Notes under the pieces: generated by a model
Database searches by the model: none
The model's input: the letters and a program-made list of their open reading frames with translations, nothing else
Told to the model about the DNA's origin: nothing
Program-made: the position numbers and the translations under genes
Shown here: positions 11,383 through 25,000 of the stretch, one piece after another
Numbering within the stretch: position 1 is the first letter of the stretch
Layout: every line of letters begins with the position of its first letter
NCBI GenBank assembly: GCA_001179505.1
Contig: CDMY01000340.1
Coordinates: 1-64,000, forward strand
Direction of reading: 5' to 3'
DNA length: 64,000 bases
Origin: Vitrella brassicaformis
Lineage: Eukaryota; Sar; Vitrellaceae

Positions 11383-13128
11383 TGTTGAAGGCCATGGTCC
11401 CGGCCATTCGTCAGTTGACAGTCAATGAGGAGGAGATGGCTGGGGGGAAAGGTGCAGGTAGATGGATGGCTGCCTACATTTTATATTTGCTGTCATGGTT
11501 CGCATACATATCATGTGCTCGAGGGCGTCCCGCTTGACGGATTGGCTGTCGGTCGGTGTGTTGCGCTGAGTGACACAGTGTGTGTGTCGCTCCTGCCTGT
11601 AGATCTTGCGTTTGGTTTGTCAGTTGAAAGCTCTATCAGCTGGCGCCCGATGATCTCTCGCTTTTTTCTGTGTGTGTGTCGGTGCCCTCGTTGAGTTAAC
11701 TACTCAATGGGCTGGCTCGTGTGGTGCTGGGGGCTGTCATCTCAGCCATGGTATTCGACCAGTAGACTGCTGAGGTATGGATCAAACGAGACAGACGTAC
11801 GCAATGGTGTCTGTCTGTCTTTCTTTCTGTCTGTCTGTCTGTCCATGTCTGTGTCTGTGTCAGGCCGGGCGCTGGTGTGGTTCTGACGCTGGTGTGTCGA
11901 CATATGTATTACATTGCTGTGTGGCTGGATGGAGGCGGCCGGGTGGCTCTCCCTGACTAACGACGCGTACATCAGTCAGTCGTTTCAGCTCACAGGAGGC
12001 GTGTCTCGATCGGCCCACGCATGTCTCCTCGTGAATCCGTGCCTTTGTCTTATGTCCAGGTGGAGGCATAGCTGCATAGATGCTATGCATGGGTGGGACC
12101 GGGAGGGCTGTTGAGTTGACAAGAGTGCTGCATGACACTGTGCTATAAACATGCACAAGCAAGACATCCATCCATCGTCGGTCCACGGTCGTGTGAAATG
12201 CGTGTGACCCCACTATGTCCATCCATCATTCTTCATCGACACATCTCCGCATCTCAGAAGCGCTGTGCAGACCGCTCAGACCGCTCAGTCAGCGCACACA
12301 TCCGGGTGAAGGGAATGCCTCGCCAAACGTCACACGCACATCACCCACACGGCAGGATGCACGTCAGGAAATAAAGAAAGATGCACACTCACTCACGTAT
12401 GTATCTCTCGGCGCAGTAGCGCTGTGGCTGTTGCCTCACTCGATCAGCTAGCTGCCGTGCGGTTGGCGGACGGGACGGGTGGATCGATCCATGCAGACAG
12501 ACAGATAGACAGATGGGAAAAAGAATCCCTCCGGGGCGGGGATGGCTGCCGGCAGTAGCATATGTACTGCTCAGAAAGGGAGAAACACACATGCACACAC
12601 ACATACGCGCACACACATGACACGTCCATGCCACCCCCCCTAGCCTCCCCTGCTTCCCTCGTGTGTGGTCGGCCATCCCTCGGTTGCATGGCATGGACCG
12701 AGAAAAACTGGTGACGAACACGTTTGCCTGCAAACTCTCTCTCTCACCTGTCTCGCGTTGTGCTGCCTTCCCGTCCACCCACCCACCCCCCCACCAGCCC
12801 CACTCCTGCCTGCCTGTCTGTCTGCTTGTCTGCCTATGAATGGCTTTAAATCATGCCATGAACCCCGCTTGACGCACACACGCACGGAACACGCAGGTGT
12901 GTGTGAGCTTATGGGACGAGATGTGTGTCCGCATCAGGAATGTATGTATGTGTATAGGTAAGAGATATGCCGCAGGAGTGCAGTCAGACAGGCAGGCAGG
13001 CAGGCCCCCCCACCCCACCCCACCCGGCCCCAATTGCCTGGCCCGGCTGCCTTAATTGCCGCCACCCATCCCGGCCATCAAGAGAGTCAGTGAGTGCAGT
13101 GAGTGAGCGTCTTGGACGACCGTTGCTC
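11383..13128. other. gene-free convergent spacer
   Basis: 1.7 kb between converging genes. It holds CTGT/TCTG microsatellite (11811-11850), ATCC tracts and C-rich stretches near 12776-12800 and 13006-13030. I see no frame with coding character on either strand. Confidence 0.55.
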
Positions 13129-15566
<2,438 letters not shown>

Positions 15567-15991
15567 ACACACACACCGAACACACAGGACCAGCTGAGAC
15601 GATTCGAATTCGATTGCAAAATGCGACGGAAGTCTGCAAGCTTAGCTCGCAGACGGATCGATCCCCTTCTTTTGCAAACGTCATGCCTTCTTTTTTGCTC
15701 GTAGACATTCGGCACAAAGAAACGAGCAATTTTCAGCCATTTTCAGCCTATTGCTGCTTGCGTGAAGGTGCTGTAGTGAGTGACGAGATCTTCCGATGGC
15801 GTGCCTTGTCCGCGACCTCAAGCGATGCTGGGGATAGAGCCCATGACCAGCCTTCCCTCACGTTCATTCGCGGCGTTTCGAGAGCCAGGGCCCCGAGTAC
15901 CGCACAGCAAAGGGCAGCATACGGCTGCCCGACCCGCAAACACTCCAACGGGACGGCAGAGCGCCGCAGTATGACATGGATGACGTGAGGG
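15567..15991. promoter_or_regulatory. upstream region of IDH with shared promoter motif
   Basis: 425-bp spacer. GCTTAGCTCGC at 15640-15650 is identical to 58900-58910 upstream of the TBC gene, in the same orientation relative to the minus-strand gene. The remainder shows no other recognisable element. Confidence 0.4.
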
Positions 15992-16800
15992 ATGAGCATC
16001 CAAGATATCATGTCAAGCCGATTGGTGGTCCCAGGGGCAGGGGCGGGTGTTGTGGTGACTGAGAGGTGGGTGGACTTCATGGACGTGGTGCAGCGGCAGA
16101 TAGATCTCCTGAATTGGCGAGGGAGAGGAGCACCAACAGCATCGTCAGCATCAGAGCACCACCCATTCCGCGAATTCTGTCTGTCTGCCTGTCCGTCTGT
16201 CTGTCTGTCGGTCTGTGTGTCTGTCTGTCTGTCTGTCTGTGTTTGTTTGCGGGTGTCAGGTGTACCAAAACATCTTCCACTCGTTGATCGAGCTGGAGCA
16301 GGTGTTTGCCTTCACGCTGCACGACCAAGTGGCCGCGGCCGCCCCCATGAGCGAGCGCCAGGCAGCACGCCTCATCCAGCAGCTGATGCAGGCATATTGT
16401 GACATGCTGGAACCAGGCTACTATCAGGCGTAAAAGAGGTGGAGGGAACACAGCGACAGTTTGTATGGGTGTGTCCGTCTGTGCAGTGATGCCGACTTGC
16501 GCAACTTTGTGTATGACGTGAGGGGCCGCGTGAAGCTTATGGAGCCCGGAAAGCGGCGTACCGCATCGAGATATGAGCGCATAACGATGGGTGTGCCCTC
16601 AGGCAGGGCAAGTGGAAGGAGTGGACCGCTGAGCTGCTAGTGAAGCGAGACACGCCGCCTGAGGTCGCACACAACCCAGAAGATGCAGACGCGCATTATA
16701 ACGTCCGTGTGTGTGTATGGCATGGTGTGCCTTCATTCAGGTGTTGGCCACACAGCGCGGCCAATTTGACGCAGAGAAGGCGACCGTATGGAGCGTGGCG
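15992..16800 (+). pseudogene. decayed multi-exon gene relic, family not recognised
   Basis: Exon-like pieces with plausible amino-acid composition lie in order: TERWVDFMDVVQRQIDLLNW (about 16056-16115), YQNIFHSLIELEQVFAFTLH with RQAARLIQQLMQAYCDML (16262-16430), DADLRNFVYDVRGRVKLMEP (16490-16556), KWKEWTAELLVKRDTPPEV (16611-16700) and QRGQFDAEKATVWSVA ending TGA near 16800. The borders do not fit. The first piece cannot reach the second in phase. The second runs into GCGTAA, where a GT donor is expected, and then a TAA. The third and fourth also disagree in phase. Either the gene has decayed or the sequence carries errors. A helical protein of unknown role is all that can be said. Confidence 0.35.
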
Positions 16801-17402
16801 TGAGCAGCACCTACACGCGCCCATGCCGCCTGTGCGGGGACGTGATGAGTGCTGGGTGTTCTTCCAGATATTTGGCCCTTTAGATCGTGACGTTCCTTCG
16901 TGCATCTGTCTGTCTGTCCAGGGTAGTGGGGAGGAAGTCCTGCAGGTGTGGGTTGATGAGTGAACGGAGGTGTGTGTCGCCGCCCATTGCGTGAGTAGCC
17001 AGACAGACAGACGGGACTGGAGGTGGATGCATGTGTGCATGTAGAGACGCAGGCAGTAGGGTGGGAGGATTGTGTACAGGAAGGGAATGGATCATGGGCG
17101 AAAACCGACTGCGTTGGTGTCGCGACCGACTGACAACCAACCAGTTACTGACTCGCATTCAACAGTCGACACTGTCGTCACGTCAATCACACCAAAACAC
17201 TCGCCGCAAACGAAGCCTCCACGCGTCATACGTTCAGACACACAAACACACCGCATTCAAGCACAGCACATCATGGATGGTATATCTTCACACCTCACAC
17301 AGCCACGAGGCAAACAAGAGGGAGCTTCACTTCAGCTCCTAGCAAATGCACCTAACCGCCTCTCTCTCTCTCGTCGACTAAAAGTCCTCAACCAGCGACC
17401 CC
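16801..17402. other. spacer without a gene
   Basis: About 600 bp between the relic and the miniature LTR element. A non-repetitive A/C-rich stretch (17140-17400) has no convincing frame. The 3' side is the original continuation of the DUF4291 locus. Confidence 0.5.
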
Positions 17403-17407
17403 GCTCT
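17403..17407. repeat. 5-bp target-site duplication, left copy
   Basis: GCTCT immediately precedes the left LTR and is repeated exactly at 17743-17747 after the right LTR. Confidence 0.85.
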
Positions 17408-17742
17408 TGTTGAGGAAATGATGTGTCGGCCCGCAGATGGATAACCTCGGCTATAGCCTGATTAGTTTCTTCAACAGGTCATGTGCCCACTGACCTCAGT
17501 TCGAACCCCGATTAGCGCCCATACAGGGTGATACCTAGGGCCAAACCGGGCGGAAAACAATCTCGTTGAGCAGCTGCGGAGGGGTCGCGAGTTCGATTCC
17601 TGGAGGCAACACTGGGAACCTTGGAAAGGCAGAGGCGGAAAGGGGGGACCCTAGCTCTGCGGTCCGAAGGGGGGTGTTGAGGAAATGATGTGTCGGCCCG
17701 CAGATGGATAACCTCGGCTATAGCCTGATTGGTTTCTCAACA
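17408..17742. mobile_element. miniature LTR retrotransposon (TRIM-like), 335 bp
   Basis: Two direct terminal repeats, 17408-17476 (69 bp) and 17675-17742 (68 bp), differ by one substitution and one single-base indel. Each starts TGTTGA and ends TCAACA, the TG...CA ends of LTRs. A 5-bp target duplication GCTCT flanks the unit. The 198-bp interior is non-coding. Before the right repeat is a purine-rich run (GAAGGGGGG, 17666-17674) fitting a polypurine tract. The interior has two tRNA T-arm-like stretches, CAGTTCGAACCCCG (about 17497-17510) and GAGTTCGATTCC (about 17590-17601), which may reflect tRNA priming. No gag or pol is present, so it would be mobilised in trans. The near identity of the repeats suggests a recent insertion. 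Orientation is uncertain; the polypurine position favours +. Confidence 0.85.
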
Positions 17743-18459
17743 GCTCTCCTCGCTCTCCTGCTCGGCATCTTCGGCATTCTTGCCACAGGCGTGGGAAAAA
17801 AGCAGGCGGAACCGAACGGCATCGTCTGCAACCGGGTAGACGTCTTCTGTCGGCGTACACAGCCGCTCAACGTCATTTCTGCACCGCTCGTCGAGTGTGT
17901 GCACGAGGTCGGTGACGTCCTCGACACTGCCAAGCGCGTCGGTGCACATCTCGCGAAGGAGGTCGCCTCGCACGCCTAGCTGGATGGCCCGCCGCGGCAG
18001 CGTGTCGTTGGTGAAGGGCACGTGGTCGGGGTCCCATTGCATCACCACCGACGTCTCACCAATCGCAGCCTTCCACGCCTCACGAGTGCCATAGATCTCC
18101 TGGTAAGACGAGTGCACCGCCTCGCCCAGTAGACGGTCGAAGAAACAGCGGCGCAGACGCAGCGCCAACACACGCTCCTGATTTTTCTTGCTCGCCCATC
18201 CGCATCGGCACATCATCCAGGTGAAGTTGGTCTTGATCCACGACATGCGGTTGAAGCTGAACTTGTCGCCGCCGAACCGCTGGTGCTCGACGGCGTAGTC
18301 GGCGATGAACGGGTTGTATGCCTGGTAGACTGTCACGGTCTCGTCATCGAACTGGGCAAGAATGTGCTTCCCCTCTGCCGGCCATTTCGAACGCTGCTCT
18401 GCATAGGGGCTAAGCTGCAGCCGTGTCATTGCCTGCGCCTCGGTAAGCAGCTCGGTCAT
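17737..18459 (-). CDS. DUF4291 family protein, intronless, 3' end altered by LTR insertion
   Basis: A 240-residue single exon in a window where almost all genes are split. The DUF4291 signature is strong: VYQAYNPFIADYAVEHQRFG, FSFNRMSWIKTNFTWMMCRC, GWASKKNQERVLALRLRR, VVMQWDPDHVPF and RRAIQLGVRGDLLREM. The biochemical role of the family is unknown, and it is found mainly in bacteria and scattered eukaryotes. The stop codon TGA lies inside the right LTR of the adjacent element, so the final residues come from transposon sequence. Without the insertion the frame would end four codons after the shared ESG point, so little is lost. Start ATG 18459 lies 103 bp from the divergent acyltransferase start. 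The intronless state suggests horizontal or retro-acquisition. Confidence 0.93.
   Translation of the reverse strand: MTELLTEAQAMTRLQLSPYAEQRSKWPAEGKHILAQFDDETVTVYQAYNPFIADYAVEHQRFGGDKFSFNRMSWIKTNFTWMMCRCGWASKKNQERVLALRLRRCFFDRLLGEAVHSSYQEIYGTREAWKAAIGETSVVMQWDPDHVPFTNDTLPRRAIQLGVRGDLLREMCTDALGSVEDVTDLVHTLDERCRNDVERLCTPTEDVYPVADDAVRFRLLFSHACGKNAEDAEQESEESC
17743..17747. repeat. 5-bp target-site duplication, right copy
   Basis: GCTCT, identical to 17403-17407. It also codes for the last residues of the DUF4291 protein on the minus strand. Confidence 0.85.
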
Positions 18460-18480
18460 CGTGACTCCGCAACGAGGGGT

Positions 18481-18561
18481 CTAAACCCTAAACCCTAAAC
18501 CGGCCGAAACCCTTGTTAACCTTAAACCCTAAAGTAGACAGGTTTAGGGTTTAGGGTTTAG
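18481..18561. promoter_or_regulatory. telomere-motif inverted repeat in a divergent promoter
   Basis: Left arm 18481-18501 (CTAAACCCTAAACCCTAAACC) and right arm 18541-18561 are exact 21-nt reverse complements with a 39-nt loop. The loop itself holds another TTAAACCCTAAAG. It fills the 103-bp spacer between the DUF4291 and acyltransferase start codons. ATG 18563 follows directly. Telobox-type elements act as promoter motifs in plants, so a bidirectional regulatory role is plausible here. Confidence 0.6.
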
Positions 18562-18562
18562 G

Positions 18563-20254
18563 ATGGGAAAAATGACCACCAACGACAGAAGCATGGACGA
18601 CAAGCGGACGATGGAACCACCTGCCAGCGAGAGCAACAGCCACGTGGTGTCGGTGGAGGACGGCAGCTGTTTCGACTACAGCGAAGCGTCAAGCGACCAC
18701 ACAACCGAGCCGGAGGCGCACAAGGCGTCGCCTGTCGGTGGGGCTGGTGAAGACATGAAGACATGTTCGCCGATGCGTCTCCCGAGAGATCCGTACTGGG
18801 ACAACGCCAAGATCTTCCTCGTCATTAATGTCTGCGTTGGGCATTTCCTTCAGGTCAGAACGACGAAGAGCAAACACACAGATTGGCCGCTCGCGCTACA
18901 TCGATCTGTGTCCGTGGTGTGTGTGTTCTGCAGGTCTACATACCGCAGGGGGAGTTTCCCAACGTCGTGGCGCGCATCGTGTACGTCTACGCGGCGGGCT
19001 ATATCATGCCTTCCTTCTGCATGATTGTACGGAAGGAAGACAGAGATAAGAAAGGCGAACGGGTACATGTTTCACAACACGGTGGTGTGTGGTGTATGCG
19101 GCTGCATATCTCAGTCAGGCTACTTCAGCAATCGCACGCACAAAGACGACTACACCACGTTCAAGCAGTCCAACAGCCTACTGTAAGGATGGAGCAAACA
19201 CGAAAGACAGTCGGCCACATTGGTACATGCATCGTTCGTGGTGTGTCAGTCGGGGGCTCTTCTTCCCGTACGTCATCTTCCAAGTGATTTACTCGCTTGT
19301 CTATCACTTCTTCTACGAGAAGCCCGACCGAGACTTGCCCGCGTTCGGCCTCTCAGTGCAGAGCAACTATGTGTGGCAGCCGTTCATCCACCTGTGGTTC
19401 CTCATGTCGCTGCTCGCATGGCGGCTGGTCGGCCCCCATTACATGAGGGTCGTCAAGTACCCTCTCATCACCTCTATCGTCATCGGACTGCTGGCAGGCT
19501 ACTCCAAGTAGGCGAACCTAGCCGGAAAAGCCGGAAGAGCAGCTGCAGCTTCCATTGTCTGTGTGTTGGTCTCAGTGCGACCCGGTTTCTGTCGCTGCAG
19601 CGGTCACTTGCCTACTTTCCCTTTTTCGTATTTGGGTGGCTGATGAAGGACACCCAGCCCCTCTTCACCCAAGCCAGACGGAAGTGCTATACCGAAAGTG
19701 GCATTTTGCCCTCTAAGAATGGCTTCATGGTATCGGCTTCTGCGCGCTGATGCTCGTCCCATAGTGTTTTACGGCCTCTACGCGCCTGGCTACTGGGACT
19801 GCCCAATATGGTAAGTGGGTGGGTGGGGGAGGCCGTGTGCAGATGTGGTGGTCCACTTATGCGCACATGTGCCACCTCATGCAGGTTTGGGGATCCATAT
19901 TGGAGTGAGACTGGTGAGTGCAACTTCCCTCAGTGGTATGCGTTCGTGGTGCGGCTGTTCTGGTACGCCTTCGACTTGCCCCTGTCCATTGCAGTCCTGC
20001 TCGTCCTGCCGCCGTTCCGCATCCCACACGTGAGCGACAAGTGGGGCCCGAGGACCATGCTGCCCTACATCGCCCACCCCCTCTTCATCATCGCCTTCCA
20101 GCAAGCCGGCTACTACCGAATCGATGGCCTCTCTGTGTCGGCCATGGTGGCCATATCGTGCTTCTTGGGTCTGGCAGTGGCCGTCTTGCTGATGACGGAC
20201 TACCCGTTCGCATTTTGGCTGCAGTATGTGGTGGACCCGCCGTTTCTGTCGTGA
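18563..20254 (+). CDS. membrane acyltransferase, acyltransferase-3 / OpgC-like family
   Basis: Multi-pass membrane protein that probably transfers acyl groups to sugars or lipids. An acidic, Ser-rich N-terminal tail (about 70 residues) precedes PYWDNAKIFLVINVCVGHFL, the start typical of acyltransferase-3 domains (exon 18563-18853). Further exons carry YIPQGEFPNVVARIVYVYA, a GYFSNRTHKDDYTTFKQS piece matching the usual loop after helix two, LFFPYVIFQVIYSLVYHFFY, WFLMSLLAWRLVGPHY, LAYFPFFVFGWLMKD and a last exon with four helices ending at FLS. About ten helices in all. Splice points between 19030 and 19260 and around 19680-19830 are uncertain, because alternative donors exist. The gene is head-to-head with DUF4291 across the telomere-motif repeat. 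Confidence 0.83.
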
Positions 20255-22085
20255 TTTCTTTTCAAGAGAGACGAGAACGACACACATGCGGCGAGGCAAA
20301 GGACACACCAGCCGGGGCGGCAGGCCGATGCAGACTGGGCGTGATGGACATTCAGAGACAGAAACACCGGAAGACTCGCTCGGCTCACCACCGAGACACA
20401 CCCGGAAATCGAAGAAAATCCTTGATGGATGGATTGATGGATGGATGGATGTGTTACATGCCCTGCTCTGTGCGTACGTACGTATACGTATGTGTTGGTG
20501 TGTGTATGTGTTGTGTCTTCTCGCTGGAGAATGGGGTGCTTGTGTGTGAATGTCTATGGCTGCTGTTTGTCTGTCCGTATGATTGCATGTGTGTTTTTAT
20601 GTGCTGTGCTGACGGTATGTTTCCCCTGCGTGCGCCAAAATTGCTTATGGATTTGCTTTTTGTCTGCTGAATCGGCGATTTTCCGCTGAAGCCTTCTTAC
20701 GTGGTGTTTCTGCAGCTCGCACACATGTGAGTACCACACATCCTGACTTGCACTGCCCGTCAAGCTTGTATCCTGTCTCGGTGATGTGGCATGGGCGTTT
20801 GTTGTTGGCGTGTGGGTGTTTGGAGCGACTGCTGTCCATCAGCAGAACTGTTTACTGAGTGTGTGGTACACACATGCATTCACACGCAGACGGGCACCCC
20901 AGCAGTGAGTCGGCCGGTCAGTCCCCGGCCGGCACTCAGCAAAGACCCGCAGGCACACCTATACAGCTTCTGTATGTGCACACACGCACACTGGAGTGGA
21001 GGGAGGTACGTACGCACCGGGCTGCACCCACGCCCTTCTCCCCCGTTCAAACGTCTGCTGCCCGGCGACTTGCCTGTCTGTCTGTCTGTCTGTCTCTGTC
21101 TGTCGGTCTCTGCATATCTGTATCTTTCTCTTTGTCTCTTTTTCTTTCTCTCTGTCTCTGCCTCTCCTCCTTCCTACGTACTGGTTTGGATGGCAATTCC
21201 ATCAAGGTACTTGACGAGTGCTGATGTTCTTGTACAGTCGATTTGTGGTCTTACATGCACAAACCGGACCTTGTCTGTCTTGTCTTATCACCGACTGTCT
21301 GTCTTGTCTGTCGTGTCTGTCTGTCTGTCTGTTACGTGTTTGTGTAGCTCGCCTCGCATATGTGAAAATACCTACCGCACAAAATGACTGACTTGCACTG
21401 CCCGTATTGTGTGCTGTCATGGTGATGTGGATTGTGTGGCGACTTACCGCACTGTGTCTATCGCGATAACCCTGCTGTAGTCTGCCCGTCTCTCTGGGTG
21501 TGGTTTGCTGCAGCCATTGTGCCCTTTGCACATGAGAAATGCAGCAGAGCAACGTCAGCAAGTTCTGTGCATGAGGAATGTGTGGTGCATTCATTCATTG
21601 TGCTCGTGTCTGTGTGCATGTTACGGTGCAGGTGCTGTGAAGGGCCAGCTCCCGATGGCTCGCAGGACAAAATCTCTGCTGTGAGATGTCAGTGAATAGG
21701 GCGGGGAGGATGCTGGCACGGCGCTGGTTGATCCATGGGTTGGGTGGGTGGATGGGTTGGTAGAGTCGGCTTCTTGTGGCAGACAGATGGATAGATGTGC
21801 GACGGTGTCCTGCCTGCTTAGCGCTTCTGTCGATGCCTGACTCAGCGACTGTTTGAATGCTTCTATCTTCGAGTGTGAATGTTTCCCGCTGTTTGCGCGG
21901 AAACACATGCAGTGAGACGGACCAAGCTTGTGCGTCGAAATTATGTCAACCGACGGAGCGATAGAAGAGATACCAACACACGCACACGCAGGGAGAGACA
22001 CATACAGGCACACGGACTCTAAGCAGACACACCAGCCCTAAACCATGAAGTTTACGCGTCGCCTTCGAATTCCCCTTGTTGGAAA
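20255..22085. other. 1.8-kb gene-free spacer with a diverged duplication
   Basis: Low-complexity TG/CTGT tracts (e.g. 21076-21110, 21296-21332). A roughly 100-bp segment at 20699-20790 recurs in diverged form at 21332-21432. The best shared core is CTGACTTGCACTGCCCGT at 20743-20760 and 21388-21405, followed in both by GGTGATGTGG. No gene is supported. Confidence 0.5.
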
Positions 22086-25000
22086 ATGGGTGGCTGCTGC
22101 AGCAAGATAGACAAGAGTGCGAGTAGCCCTGCTCCAGTTGACAAGAAACGGCCGCAAGAAGATGCCAAGGCCAGAGATCTCGTGAGCAACGTGACCACCA
22201 AACACAAGAAGGTTCAGTCAGGCTATGGATGGAATGCGTTGATTTGGCTGCAGGGCGGTGGGAGCTCTGACGCCGAGGGGTCCATTCCTGCGGAGGCCGT
22301 GCCGGTCGCAACCTATGCCACACACGAAACCCGTGAGAAATCCATCCATCCATCCATCAGACAGATTTGGGTTGAGGGTATGGCCGGTGCGGCCATCTGG
22401 CTGTGGCTCATTTGTGTTGTGTTCAGCAGGCCGTGAGGATGAGGGCAGCATCTTGCCCCTTGGCACTGATGTAAGAAGCATTTCATCCACCCACTTCTCT
22501 GTCGGTGTCCACTCTGCATGCCGGGTGGCTGGGCTGGCCTGGCCTTCCTTGTTTGTTTCTCAGGATCTGCGAGTGGTGTCTGTGGAGCTGGCGGCATCGC
22601 TCCTCACCCAAGTAGCAGACACGCATGTAAGTGAGAAGGGGAGGGGAGGGAGCAGCCGGCCAGCATCCATCCACACCATTGTGTGTCTGGCATGCCTATG
22701 TCAATCAGATCAACTTCCCATTGCTGTGCCCGCAGTTCGCAAGCGACCCAAACAGTGACCCTGCGGAACCGCTCAAATGGTACGTACGGTGGACACATCC
22801 CTCCATCCATCCATCCATACTCACGGCTTCTTGTGTTTCCATCCAGGCATCAGGAGCTCCATGCTGCCCTCGGGCTGTCCACCAACCTTCCTACTGATAT
22901 CGTCGCCGCGGTATGAAGGCGTGACTGCTCCCTTTGCCATGCCGGCTCTTCCCCACCATGTGTGTCTTTTGTTTGCAGGCCCCTGGGCTCCCCCGTCTGG
23001 AGTCGCAGCCATCTGCTGCGCCGAGACTGCCAGACACTACTAGGGAGGTTCAGGATGGCGGGAGGGGTGCCGTCAGGGGCGAGCAGCTGGCGCTGGCTTC
23101 CGACGAGAGTGAAGGGAAGGGTAAGCACGACGACGGACGATATACAATGTCTTCACTTTCACCACCCCGTTGTTTTTCTCTCGTCAGGTGTTCCGAGTAT
23201 CCTTGTGCAGCCCCCCGGGCCAGCAGTCAAGGCCAAGGAAGCCGCACGAAAACCACAAGGTCAAATGTTTGCAGCCTGCCACGCCACTCCCCACCCGTCC
23301 CTGTCTCCCCTGTTTTGTTCCCAGTTCCCATCGAAAGACCTGTAGCCGAAGACATCACCCCCAAGCCCCAGGAGACCCCCTCTCGCCGCCCTCCAAAAGC
23401 CCCGGCACCCTCCCCCGTCACCAAACCAGGCAAGCCGTCACCTGCCGAGCCCTTCTATCCAGCCCCCCGCAAAGGAGACGACGAGAGCACCCGGCCACCA
23501 TCGCACCGGGGCAAGGCCGAGGAAGATGATTTTAGGAGAAGCCGGCTCCTCAAAGCCGCGGAGAAGGCGGTGGTGCGTGTGGAGTCTGGGACAGAGGAGC
23601 TGCCGTCGCGCACACGGAGCTGGATGCCACCGGGAAGGCCGGAACATGGTGGCCGCATGCGGTCTGACGGCACTCCTTTGGGCGGCGGTGAAGGGAGGGG
23701 GGACGGGGAGCGGCGTCACAGCATGGATGACGCCATCGTCGCAGGGGCAAAGGAGAAACCGCGGCCAAAGAAGACATCCCCGCGGACCACCAAGGCGGAC
23801 GACAGGGACAGGGGAGCTCCCAAGCCATCCCGACCAGCCCTGCCAGAGCCCTCATTGCCCACTAGAGGCGCCGCGGCAGAGGAGCCTGCTGCACCTGCTG
23901 CTGCCGAGGAGCCATCTCTCCCGACGCCTCAGAAGAAAGCCGTCGCCAAGAAGAGGGCACCACCGATGCCTGAAGACCGCCCCGGCAGGCACAGAGAGGA
24001 TGCACACCGACCGAAGTCCCCTCTGAGGAAGGCGGCCGGCGAGCGGCCCAAGAGCCCTCCAAGGTCTCCTCCTGTGCGTCAGATTAGTCTGGAGAAGGCT
24101 CCGTCTGGCCTTGGGGACGCGGCGTCGCCGTTTGCTGTGTCTCCTACCAAGAAGGGCAAAGGGAAGGAGAGGGTCCGGCACCCAGGGGCGAGGATGGAGG
24201 ACGACAAGGGCGAGAGGCGACAGGAGGTGCGCCCGGCCCCCGTCACCTCACCTGTCCGCCCTCCCAGCCGTCACAAGGAGGTAAGATCTACACAAAACAA
24301 ATTGGCAGATCAGATGGACACAGGTAGGGATTCCATGGTGTCTTGTCTGTCCTTCTCGCGGTATCAGGTTGGTCGTAGCCACCCGTCTGGTGAACCTCCC
24401 TTGGAGCCCGTTCCATTCCCCCTCGCACCTGCACCAGCACCATCGCCATCGCCATCGCCCAAGAGAGTCGTCCTGCGCTTCGCCAGATTGTTTGGGCTCG
24501 GGCGGGGGCGGACAAAGGCGAAAGGCAGGGCGGCAAAGAGCCCCACCTACCGCCCCTCCCCCGTCCAGCGGCCACTTCCCTCGCGCTCGCCACCGGCTCG
24601 TGTGTCTGTGTCGACGCGGCAGCTCCGGAGGGCTCCATCTCCCATCCGGCCGCGGCGTCCCAAGTCAGCCCCTCCTGCACACTCGCCCACTCGCCTGCCC
24701 CCCCGGCTGCCCATCCGCCGTCAGCGCGTCAAGCCCTCCCCAGTGACCACTTCCTCCATTACCGTGTCGCCTCAGAGCAGCTCGTCACGGCCCCCATCAC
24801 CCCCACAGAGAGGCACTCGGTCGGCGCCGTCCACTCCCCATGTGTTGCGGCAGCATCTCAGGGCGAGCGAGGCGTTTCGGTCGGTGTCGGTGTCACCCCG
24901 AGTGCGAAGGCGGCGGCGCAGGCCATCGCTACCGGCGTTCGAGCCACCGTATGACTGGGAGAGGCGAGAGCGTGAGGCTGAGAAGGAGAAGGAGAGGGCA

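Noticed and set aside
17497-17601. tRNA gene in the miniature LTR interior
   Set aside because: Two T-arm-like GTTCGA stretches are present, but no acceptor stem, D-arm or anticodon arm can be built around them.
18481-18561. Telomere fusion scar
   Set aside because: A fusion leaves TTTAGGG repeats followed by CCCTAAA; here the order is reversed and the arrays are only three units long.
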